From contig SHUD01000016.1 in assembly GCA_009697505.1 (NCBI GenBank), positions 1-46,097 on the forward strand: a stretch of 46,097 bases of DNA. Direction: 5' to 3'. Position 1 is the stretch's first letter; each line of letters begins with the position of its first letter. The notes under the pieces were generated by a model. It made no database searches. It was not told where the DNA came from and was given only the letters and a program-made list of their open reading frames with translations. A program made the position numbers and the translations under genes. Positions 26,320 through 32,997 of the stretch are shown here, piece by piece. This DNA is from Bryobacterales bacterium. Lineage in GTDB: Bacteria > Acidobacteriota > Terriglobia > Bryobacterales > Bryobacteraceae.

Positions 26320-27237
26320 GTGTTGCCGCGAGCCGAATTACACGTTCACCTCGATGGGTCGGTTGAGCCGGAGACGCTGCTCGAAATCGATCCTTCCCTG
26401 ACGCGCGAGGAGATTGCGGCACGGATGTCGTACACCGATTTTGCTGGCTTCATCCAAAGCTTCGTCTGGGTAAATCAACGCCTGAAAACGCCCGACGACT
26501 ACGCCCGCGTGGCGCGACGCCTTCTGGAACGGTTGGAAAGCGAGGGCGTGACCTACGTCGAAATCATTCTCTCGGCCGGCGTCATCCTGTGGAAGCAACT
26601 CGCGTTCGCGCCTATTTACGACGCGCTGGTCCGGGAGAGCGCCCGCCGCCGCATCAAGGCGAGGTGGATTCTCGATGCCATCCGCCAGTTCGGTCCCGAG
26701 CCGGCCAAGCCGGTGTTCGACCTGGCCGCGGAGCGCCTCGGCGACGGTGTAGTCGCGATCGGTCTCGGTGGTGATGAGGAGCGTGGCCCGGCGCTCCCGT
26801 TTAAAGAGTTGTTCCGGCAAGCCCGCGACCGCGGCCTGCGGCTGACTTGTCACGCGGGCGAAGTCACTGGTCCCCAGAGTGTCTGGGATGCACTGGAGAT
26901 CGGCGCGGAACGCATCGGCCACGGCATTCGAGCCATCGACGACCCCGCGCTCGCGCGGCACTTGGCGGCGCGAAAGATTCCTCTCGAAATCTGCATCACC
27001 AGCAACCTGCGAACCGGAGCGGTGAAGTCACTGGCCGAACACCCGGTCAGGCGCCTGTATGATGCCGGCGTACCGATCGTCCTGAACTCCGATGATCCGG
27101 CCATGTTTGACTGCACCTTAACCGGCGAATACGAATTGGCTGCGCGCGAATTCGGCTTCACGGAGGCGGAACTGGCTGGGATCGCCGGAAACGCCCTACT
27201 GTATGCTTTCGATCAGCGCCACGCGGTCGGCGGGTGA
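26320..27237 (+). CDS. add: Adenosine deaminase family protein
   Basis: This 305-residue zinc amidohydrolase should deaminate adenosine or a related purine nucleoside/adenine. It has the metal-binding HxH ([14 protein letters not shown]), the catalytic histidine-glutamate [16 protein letters not shown] and the final metal ligand region LNSDDPAMF. The GTG at 26320 is the first in-frame start and gives an N-terminus three residues before the conserved region, slightly shorter than most. Its last 42 bases overlap the 3' end of the lipoprotein protease gene on the opposite strand. Confidence 0.9.
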   Translation: MLPRAELHVHLDGSVEPETLLEIDPSLTREEIAARMSYTDFAGFIQSFVWVNQRLKTPDDYARVARRLLERLESEGVTYVEIILSAGVILWKQLAFAPIYDALVRESARRRIKARWILDAIRQFGPEPAKPVFDLAAERLGDGVVAIGLGGDEERGPALPFKELFRQARDRGLRLTCHAGEVTGPQSVWDALEIGAERIGHGIRAIDDPALARHLAARKIPLEICITSNLRTGAVKSLAEHPVRRLYDAGVPIVLNSDDPAMFDCTLTGEYELAAREFGFTEAELAGIAGNALLYAFDQRHAVGG

Positions 27238-27768
27238 CATGCCGGAGTTCTTGCGGATGTCTTCGCGCGTCATCAGATTGCGCCGGTATCGACCAAAATA
27301 TTCAGTGATATCGCCGCCATACTGAAAGCTATACATGATATCGGCGAAAGCCCGCGTGTGGCGTAATCCCAGTCCGTGCCCGGACTCATGCAGGCACGTC
27401 AGGTAGACCATGGTGTCGCGCAACAGCTTGTCGTCGCCGGCCGACTCAGGAAGCAGAATGTGCAACTCCGCGCCCTGCCGGCCTTTCACCAGAATCGGGA
27501 CCGCCTCGCCGTATAGCCCGCTATTCTTGTCGGCCCACAAAAAGCGGAACATGGCGTCGGCCCGCGATTTCGTTTCCACGAAATGCAGCCGTTTGCCGGA
27601 CGCCTCCTCCCACGCGGCCAGAGCCCAGCGCGCAAGATCCGCGTCGCCCGCGTCGCAGCCGGCCAGCATCACCGTGCAGGGCTCAATCCAGAACGTGGTG
27701 GTATCGGCGGAGCGGGCCGCGCAGGAGGTCAACAGCAACAGGCTAATGCTGGCTAGAAACTTTTTCAT
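27196..27768 (-). CDS. Matrixin-like metalloprotease lipoprotein
   Basis: This 190-residue protein has a lipoprotein signal (LLLLTSC, Cys16) and a short M10-like zinc site [14 protein letters not shown] (His127, Glu128, His131, His137) followed by a Met-turn (IMYSF, Met145). The domain before it contains [17 protein letters not shown], as in matrixins. It would be tethered to a membrane and face the periplasm. No propeptide cysteine switch is obvious. The ATG at 27768 overlaps the cysE stop by 26 bases, so it is probably co-transcribed with cysE. It overlaps add by 42 bases tail to tail. Confidence 0.85.
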   Translation of the reverse strand: MKKFLASISLLLLTSCAARSADTTTFWIEPCTVMLAGCDAGDADLARWALAAWEEASGKRLHFVETKSRADAMFRFLWADKNSGLYGEAVPILVKGRQGAELHILLPESAGDDKLLRDTMVYLTCLHESGHGLGLRHTRAFADIMYSFQYGGDITEYFGRYRRNLMTREDIRKNSGMSPADRVALIESIQ

Positions 27769-28393
27769 CGGTAAGCGCCTTGATCGCCGCCTCAAGTTCC
27801 GCGACGCGTTTGGAAAGTTCGTCGATGGCCTGGCCCTCGGGGTCGGGCAGGTCGCCGTGAGCCAGGGGTTCGAATTCCACGGCATAACGGACCACGCGGC
27901 CGGGGACTCCGACCACCGTTGAATGGTCCTGGACCGAGCGCAGCACCACGCTGCCGGCGCCGATTTTGACGTGGTCGCCGACGCGAATGTTGCCGAGAAC
28001 CGTCGCGCCGGTTCCGATGACGACGCCATTGCCGATGGTGGGATGGCGCTTCCCGCTGTCTTTGCCGGTGCCGCCGAGTGTGACGCCCTGGTACAACAGA
28101 ACGTCGTCGCCAATCTCGGAGGTCTCGCCAATGACTACGCCCATGCCGTGGTCGATAAAGAAGCGCCGTCCGATCCGCGCACCCGGGTGAATTTCGATAC
28201 CCGTCAGGGTTCGCGAGAGCTGCGAGATGGCTCGCGCCAGCGTGAACCAGCCCTTCCGGTAGAGGCTGTGAGCGGCGCGATGGAACAGGACCGCGTGAAA
28301 GCCCGGGTAACACAGGATGATTTCAAGCACACTGCGGGCCGCCGGATCGCGGCGGAAAACGGTCTCGATCTGTTCGCGGACGTGGCTGAACAC
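27743..28393 (-). CDS. cysE: Serine O-acetyltransferase
   Basis: This 216-residue enzyme makes O-acetylserine, the precursor of cysteine. The N-terminal helical segment has [17 protein letters not shown], and the left-handed beta-helix has hexapeptide repeats with [36 protein letters not shown] and [10 protein letters not shown]. It is a short, EpsC-like form. The C-terminus is charged and predicted helical. Start is a GTG at 28393. A GATAAT about 25 bp upstream could be a -10 box, with two GCGTGTAACAT repeats beyond it. Confidence 0.93.
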   Translation of the reverse strand: MFSHVREQIETVFRRDPAARSVLEIILCYPGFHAVLFHRAAHSLYRKGWFTLARAISQLSRTLTGIEIHPGARIGRRFFIDHGMGVVIGETSEIGDDVLLYQGVTLGGTGKDSGKRHPTIGNGVVIGTGATVLGNIRVGDHVKIGAGSVVLRSVQDHSTVVGVPGRVVRYAVEFEPLAHGDLPDPEGQAIDELSKRVAELEAAIKALTDEKVSSQH

Positions 28394-28438
28394 GCGGTGC
28401 TTTCGTTCCTGAAACCATTATCACGATTTCGCGCTTCT

Positions 28439-28471
28439 GCGTGTAACATGACCCGCGACAGCGTGTAACAT
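28439..28471. promoter_or_regulatory. Two direct GCGTGTAACAT repeats, possible operator
   Basis: The 11-base sequence GCGTGTAACAT occurs at 28439-28449 and 28461-28471. The starts are exactly 22 bp apart, two helical turns. The repeats lie in the 88-bp divergent region between cysE and the lipoprotein gene, where a dimeric regulator could bind both on one face. The element is seen; its function is inferred. Confidence 0.4.
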
Positions 28472-28481
28472 AAAAAGTATT

Positions 28482-28934
28482 GTGAAAACCAGATGGCATG
28501 CGGTTCCCGTAGCGATTGTGTTGGCGGCTCTGGCGGGGTGCTCGTCGCCTCCGCCACCGCCCAAGGCGGCCAAAGCCGGGGCGCCTGGATCCACGGTCAC
28601 GGCCTTTGCCGCCAAGCACCCGCTTGGCAAGTACCTGGAGTTGTCGGGCTACCGGCTTGCCGAAAAGGGAGCCGGGAAGCTCGCCGTCAAGTTTGTCGTC
28701 GTCAACCACTCGGAAGCCGATATCGGTGATCTGACGTTGAAAATTCGCTTGGTCACCACCGCCGCCAAGCCCGAAGATCCGCCCATCACGGAATTCGAAG
28801 CCAAGGTAGCGTCGCTCGGGCCGCAGGAAATTAAAGATGTCTCGGCCATGGCCAACACGAAGCTGCGGATTTACGAATTGCCGGATTGGCAGTTCATCCG
28901 CGCCGAAGTGGAAATCACCGTTCCGGCTCCGTAA
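28482..28934 (+). CDS. Lipoprotein of unknown function
   Basis: This 150-residue protein has a lipoprotein signal ending LAGC (Cys20), then a Pro-rich stretch (SSPPPPPK) and a beta-rich domain (about 48-150; KLAVKFVVVNHSEADIGDLTLKI) that resembles FxLYD-type or Ig-like periplasmic domains. No catalytic residues are evident. The GTG at 28482 has no ribosome site, and TAACAT ends 10 bp before it, so translation could be nearly leaderless. It is followed 8 bp later by the AlaX-like gene. Confidence 0.72.
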   Translation: MKTRWHAVPVAIVLAALAGCSSPPPPPKAAKAGAPGSTVTAFAAKHPLGKYLELSGYRLAEKGAGKLAVKFVVVNHSEADIGDLTLKIRLVTTAAKPEDPPITEFEAKVASLGPQEIKDVSAMANTKLRIYELPDWQFIRAEVEITVPAP

Positions 28935-28942
28935 GCAAGAAG

Positions 28943-30103
28943 ATGACAGAGCGGCTGTACTACCAGGATTGTTACCTGCGGGAGTTCCGCGCGCAGGTGG
29001 TCGAGACGTCGGCGGACGGCCTGCGCGTCTACCTGGACCGGACCGCGTTTTATCCCACCTCAGGCGGCCAGTTGTTCGACATCGGAATACTGGGCGGAGC
29101 GAACGTCACCGATGTGGTGGATGAAGGCGAGCGCGTGGCGCACGTTGCGGATTCGCCCCTGCCGCTCGGCGAAGTGAGTGGTGAGATCGACTGGGTGCGC
29201 CGCTTCGATCACATGCAGCAGCACAGCGGTCAGCATTTGTTGTCCGCGGTGCTCGCGGAGTTGTTTCAGATGCCGACCGTCAGCGTTCATCTGGGCGCGG
29301 AGATATCGACCATCGATCTTGGTTCACCCGTATTGACGCCCGCGCGGATCGAGCAGGCCGAGGAGCGCTGCGCGGAAATCGTGAGCCAAGCGCGGCCCAT
29401 TGCGATCGTGTTCGAGGAAGCGGGCGCGGATCTGGGCCTACGAAAGGCCTCGGAGCGAACAGGCACGCTGCGCGTTGTCTCGATCGACGGTGTCGACCGC
29501 AGCGCGTGCGGTGGAACGCATGTGAAAACGACGGCGGAGGTCGGGCCGGTGCTCGTGCGCAAGTTGGACAAGATGCGCGGCAACGTGCGGCTGGAATTCG
29601 TGTGCGGGCTGCGGGCGCTCCGCCAGGCGCGCGCGGATTTCCGGACCCTGCAAGAGATTTCCCGCGTCGTTTCCGTGCCTGCCAGCGACGCGCCAGCACT
29701 GATCGCAACACAAATCGGGCGGCTGAAAGCGGTGGAGAAAGACGCGCAGAGGCTCGCCGGTGAACTGGCATTGCGCGAAGGGAAAGAATTGTGGGGCGCC
29801 GCTGCGCCGGATCCCGAGGGGATTCGCCGCGTGACCGTGCGCGGCTCCATGGATGATGCCGTGCGGACACGGGCGCAGGCGTTTTGCTCGCAAGGCCGGG
29901 CGGTATTCCTGGCGATTTCACGGGAGCCTCCGGCGCTGCTGCTGGCTGCGTCGGCTGACTCGGGCGTTCACGCAGGAGAGCGCGTGAAAGCCGCCGTAAC
30001 CGCAGCGGGTGGCCGTGGCGGAGGGAATCAGGCGCTCGCCCAGGGAAGTTTGCCCGCGGGCACGGATGTGGACGCGATCGCCCGGACTGTTTTGCTAACC
30101 TGA
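28943..30103 (+). CDS. AlaX-type alanyl-tRNA editing protein
   Basis: This 386-residue protein removes serine (or glycine) wrongly attached to tRNA-Ala. It has the AlaRS editing core: HMQQH zinc site (His90, His94), CGGTHV (Cys189, His193) and YPTSGGQLFD near the N-terminus. The C-terminal part (about 250-386; KGAVTAAGGRGGGN-like ending) is a DHHA1-type domain, so it is a long AlaX. The catalytic aminoacylation domain of AlaRS is absent. The ATG at 28943 follows an AAGAAG stretch. The unknown gene at 30109 starts 5 bp after. Confidence 0.92.
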   Translation: MTERLYYQDCYLREFRAQVVETSADGLRVYLDRTAFYPTSGGQLFDIGILGGANVTDVVDEGERVAHVADSPLPLGEVSGEIDWVRRFDHMQQHSGQHLLSAVLAELFQMPTVSVHLGAEISTIDLGSPVLTPARIEQAEERCAEIVSQARPIAIVFEEAGADLGLRKASERTGTLRVVSIDGVDRSACGGTHVKTTAEVGPVLVRKLDKMRGNVRLEFVCGLRALRQARADFRTLQEISRVVSVPASDAPALIATQIGRLKAVEKDAQRLAGELALREGKELWGAAAPDPEGIRRVTVRGSMDDAVRTRAQAFCSQGRAVFLAISREPPALLLAASADSGVHAGERVKAAVTAAGGRGGGNQALAQGSLPAGTDVDAIARTVLLT

Positions 30104-30108
30104 TACAG

Positions 30109-30483
30109 ATGCCTGACAACAATCGCCGTTTCCAAGCCGGGCCCGATCCCTTTGGCCGCACCTGGGAGGTTGAATTCCGTTGGTTGCAGACCGGCATCTC
30201 GATCCGCCACGCCGATACGGTGGACGTGAAGTTCATTGTGTGGACGGAGGGTGTTTCCGCCGACGCCGAACCGAAGCAGGAAAAGGTCATCGCGCTGCCC
30301 CACCTGACGTTGTTGGCGCTTTCGGCCAAGACCGGTCATCCGCTGACGGATCCCTGGTGCCTGAAATTGGCCGCGCAGCATCTGAGTTACATGATTACTT
30401 CGGGAGAAGATTTAGAGAAGACACTGGTAACGGTTTCTTCGTTGGATCTTGAGCGCGCCGCCGGTTGGCAGCGTGCCGCCTGA
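30109..30483 (+). CDS. Conserved-looking protein of unknown function
   Basis: This 124-residue protein has no signal peptide or membrane segment and no domain I recognise. It is mildly acidic, with an aromatic-rich first half (FGRTWEVEFRWLQTG) and an alpha-helical second half. The start lies 5 bp after the AlaX-like stop, so it is probably co-transcribed. The frame has codon use like its neighbours, which supports a real gene. Function not inferred. Confidence 0.7.
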   Translation: MPDNNRRFQAGPDPFGRTWEVEFRWLQTGISIRHADTVDVKFIVWTEGVSADAEPKQEKVIALPHLTLLALSAKTGHPLTDPWCLKLAAQHLSYMITSGEDLEKTLVTVSSLDLERAAGWQRAA

Positions 30484-30530
30484 CGTTATCGTCATAACTT
30501 TCTTCCATCGTGGTAAATACAGATTCTGAA

Positions 30531-30552
30531 CTTCCCCAGTGGTTCGGGGAAG
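30531..30552. other. Short inverted repeat upstream of the LysW-like gene
   Basis: CTTCCCC (30531-30537) pairs with GGGGAAG (30546-30552) across an 8-base loop. No T-run follows, so it is not a good intrinsic terminator. It could be a 5' leader hairpin of the cassette starting at 30583. The 99 bases here hold no other convincing gene. Confidence 0.3.
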
Positions 30553-30582
30553 GCGGCTGGTTAAAGAGAAAGGAGTTCACCG

Positions 30583-30813
30583 ATGGTCAACTGTCCGCTG
30601 TGCGCCGCGGCCATTGATGTTGACGAGGAAGAGTTAGATGAAGGAGATCCGCTGCTGTGCGAGGAATGCGGCGCCAGCCTTAGTGTGACCGGATTGAATC
30701 CGTTGGAGATCTCTCCGGAAGCCGACCTTGACGAGGACGATGAAGATGCAGACGAGGACGACGACCTCGATGATGACGAAAAAGACGAGGACGACGATGA
30801 GGACAAGGACTAG
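30583..30813 (+). CDS. LysW-like zinc-ribbon protein with extreme acidic tail
   Basis: This 76-residue protein has a zinc ribbon with two CxxC pairs (Cys4/7 and Cys26/29; CPLC and CEEC) spaced as in LysW, the amino-group carrier protein of lysine/arginine synthesis. LysW ends with a short Glu-terminal motif; here residues 46-76 are 25 of 31 Asp or Glu. The GAGTTCACCG leader has an AAAGGAG ribosome site. No lysX, argX or lysZ lies in the window, so a carrier role is unlikely unless partners lie elsewhere. It overlaps the next gene by 17 bases and heads a four-gene cassette. Confidence 0.75.
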   Translation: MVNCPLCAAAIDVDEEELDEGDPLLCEECGASLSVTGLNPLEISPEADLDEDDEDADEDDDLDDDEKDEDDDEDKD

Positions 30814-31156
30814 GCTGTTTCCCGTTGCCGCGATCCTCGCAACTCTCTTTGCCGGAAATGTGCTCGTCGCGCAAAAAGGGACCTACGCCGTCGTGGCGGG
30901 TTCGGTTTTCCGGGAAAGCGGATTTTCACTGCCCGGGGCGACGGTGACGCTTATGGCCAAAGGTGGGGGAAAAGGGAAGAGCCTGAAGTCGGTAACGGAC
31001 GCCCGTGGCGAGTTCGCTTTCCGGATTCCTCCGGCGGCGGGCGACTACGTGGTTACAGCCTCCATGAAGGGCTTCAAGACGGTGCGGGCGGAGGCTTCCA
31101 TTGGCGGCGAAGAACGTGTGGATGTAACTTTAGTGCTGTCCACTGAATCCAAGTAG
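30797..31156 (+). CDS. Small secreted carboxypeptidase-regulatory-like protein (1)
   Basis: This 119-residue protein has a signal peptide (MRTRTRLFPVAAILATLFAGNVLVAQ) and one beta-sandwich domain of the CarboxypepD_reg/Cna-B type (VAGSVFRESGFSLPGATVTLMA; TDARGEFAFRIPPAAGDYVVTASMKGF). I started at the ATG at 30797, which lies inside the acidic-tail codons of the previous gene; the frame is open further upstream but codes for a repetitive Thr/Lys/Arg peptide that is a shadow of that tail. Likely a surface or periplasmic binding domain. Confidence 0.72.
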   Translation: MRTRTRLFPVAAILATLFAGNVLVAQKGTYAVVAGSVFRESGFSLPGATVTLMAKGGGKGKSLKSVTDARGEFAFRIPPAAGDYVVTASMKGFKTVRAEASIGGEERVDVTLVLSTESK

Positions 31157-31170
31157 TGAGGAGCAACAGA

Positions 31171-31551
31171 ATGCGATACACGCGGAACGGTTTACAGATA
31201 CTGGCGCTGGCGATGGCCGGTCTGGTTTTGTCTGCGGGGCTGTTGGCGCAGAACAAGTCCAGAGAGGAACGCCGTGCGGAGGCTAACTCCCGCGCTGTGC
31301 AGGGCTTGGTGACGAGCGCCGGCGATCAACCTGTCACGGGTGCCGTCGTACAGCTAAAAGACATGCGCACGCTGCAGGTACGTTCCTACATCACGCAAAG
31401 CGATGGCGCGTATCATTTTTCCGGCCTGCGGATGGACATCGAATACCAGGTGACCGCCAAGTCGGGCGATGCCACGGCGGGGCCGCGCAGTCTCAGTATT
31501 TTCGATACGCGCAAAGACGCGGTCATGCACCTCAAGCTCGATAAGAAATGA
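31171..31551 (+). CDS. Small secreted carboxypeptidase-regulatory-like protein (2)
   Basis: This 126-residue protein has a signal peptide (ending near AGLLAQ) and one beta-sandwich domain (VQGLVTSAGDQPVTGAVVQL; SYITQSDGAYHFSGL), similar in layout to the previous gene. I started at the ATG at 31171 because GAGGAG lies upstream; a GTG at 31156 is also in frame. Its stop overlaps the amidohydrolase ATG by four bases (ATGA). The pair may be paralogues or a duplicated domain. Confidence 0.72.
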   Translation: MRYTRNGLQILALAMAGLVLSAGLLAQNKSREERRAEANSRAVQGLVTSAGDQPVTGAVVQLKDMRTLQVRSYITQSDGAYHFSGLRMDIEYQVTAKSGDATAGPRSLSIFDTRKDAVMHLKLDKK

Positions 31552-32993
31552 GCTGTGCGGGCCGCTCTGCTCTGCTGTTTACCTTCCTTTCGTCCGGCTT
31601 TGCGCAGACCCTCGTATTCGAGCATGCGACCGTAATCGACGCCACCGGCGCCGCTCCCAAGAGGAATATGTCGGTGGTCGTCAGTGACGGACGCATCATG
31701 TCCATCAAAAGCGATGCGATAAGACCGGAAGCTGGGCCCGCGGCCGGCGCCATCGTCATCGATGCAACCGGCAAGTTCCTGATCCCGGGTCTATGGGACA
31801 TGCACGCGCACGTCCCGGTGCCGCAAATCTCCTTGCCGTTGTTCGTGGCCAACGGTGTCACGGGAATCCGCGAAATGTATTCGGGGCTTCCCGCGGCATC
31901 TCTCCGCCAGTGGGCTACGCTCGCGGAAGCGCCCCGGATTGCCGCGCCCGGATTCATCGATGGGCCGTTGATGCAGAGCGGCGCAAACCGCATTGATGCC
32001 ATGGCGGTCACCTCGCCCGAGGAAGCGCGAGCCGCCGTGATTACGTTTGCTTCCCGGGGCGTGGACTTCCTCAAGATCTATAACAGCGTGCCCAGGGATG
32101 CGTTCTTTGCCTTGGCGGAGGAAGCCCGGGCCGCCGGCGTCGCGGTGGTGGGCCATGTGCCGGAGACTGTCAGTCCAGCCGAAGCCTCGGCGGCCGGGAT
32201 GCAGAGCCAGGAGCACCTGAACAACCTCCTGCTCGGCGCTTCTTCGCAAGAGGAGCAGCTACGCGCCGAAAGAGTCGCCATGATGTTTGACCCGAAGCTG
32301 ACAGGGCAGCAGCGATTGCGCCTGCTCGCCTGGCCTTTGCTGGCGGGTCTGGTCGACACTTACGACGAACAGAAAGCTGCTGCCATGTTTCAGACATTTG
32401 TCGGCAACCATACCTGGCAGACTCCCACGCTCTCGCTTCTGGACGGCTTCATCCATGAGCGCGATTCCGAAGTTCTACAGGATCCGCGCCGCCGCTACTT
32501 GCCGAAAATCTGGACTGACAATTGGGACCCAACTACCGTCTATTACCTGCGCGATGAATCGCCCGCCGAATACGAGGTCCTGCGCCAGCGCATGAGGATG
32601 CTGATGACGCGCTATCGCAAGCTGGTAGGCGATATGCACCGCGCGGGGGTGGGGTTACTCGCGGGCACGGATACCAGCCCGCTCAATCCGGTGCTGCCAG
32701 GCTGGGGCTTGCATCAGGAACTCGCGTTGCTCGTCGAGTGCGGATTGACGCCGCTCGAAGCGCTACAAACCGCGACCCGGAATCCCGCGCTCTACTTCGG
32801 CACGCAGAAGGACATGGGAACTCTCGAAGAGGGAAAGCTCGCCGATTTCGTGCTGCTTGATGCCGATCCCCTCGCCGACATTCACAATACGCAGGCCGTT
32901 GCCGGCGTGGTGCTGAAGGGGCGCTACTATTCGCGGGGCGATCTGGATGCGCTGCTGGAGCGAGTGGCGGCGCTCTCGGCGGCCGCGCGCTGA
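31548..32993 (+). CDS. Exported amidohydrolase-family metal-dependent hydrolase
   Basis: This 481-residue amidohydrolase/imidazolonepropionase-like enzyme has a short signal peptide (ending FAQT), the metal-binding HxH (LWDMHAHV), a lysine metal bridge in FLKIYNSV, histidines in VVGHVPE and QEHLNN and the catalytic aspartate in AGTDTS. The C-terminal segment GTLEEGKLADFVLLDADPL is typical. Substrate unknown; probably a secreted or periplasmic amide/peptide-like substrate. Coupled by ATGA to the preceding small secreted gene, so it is the likely effector of the cassette. Confidence 0.85.
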   Translation: MSCAGRSALLFTFLSSGFAQTLVFEHATVIDATGAAPKRNMSVVVSDGRIMSIKSDAIRPEAGPAAGAIVIDATGKFLIPGLWDMHAHVPVPQISLPLFVANGVTGIREMYSGLPAASLRQWATLAEAPRIAAPGFIDGPLMQSGANRIDAMAVTSPEEARAAVITFASRGVDFLKIYNSVPRDAFFALAEEARAAGVAVVGHVPETVSPAEASAAGMQSQEHLNNLLLGASSQEEQLRAERVAMMFDPKLTGQQRLRLLAWPLLAGLVDTYDEQKAAAMFQTFVGNHTWQTPTLSLLDGFIHERDSEVLQDPRRRYLPKIWTDNWDPTTVYYLRDESPAEYEVLRQRMRMLMTRYRKLVGDMHRAGVGLLAGTDTSPLNPVLPGWGLHQELALLVECGLTPLEALQTATRNPALYFGTQKDMGTLEEGKLADFVLLDADPLADIHNTQAVAGVVLKGRYYSRGDLDALLERVAALSAAAR

Positions 32994-32997
32994 ATCC

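Noticed and set aside
24798-26366. 522-codon plus-strand open frame opposite glgB
   Set aside because: It mirrors glgB, which has complete GH13 and CBM48 motifs. The plus frame has no domain pattern.
30531-30552. Hairpin as an intrinsic terminator
   Set aside because: Stem of seven pairs but no following T-run, so kept only as a weak leader element.
30510-30617. Possible 35-residue ORF before the LysW-like gene
   Set aside because: GTG start without a ribosome site, and it overlaps the better-supported gene in another frame.
30728-30796. Upstream in-frame extension of the first secreted beta-sandwich gene
   Set aside because: It would add a repetitive Thr/Lys/Arg peptide read from the Asp/Glu tail codons of the preceding gene; a signal peptide begins at the ATG at 30797.
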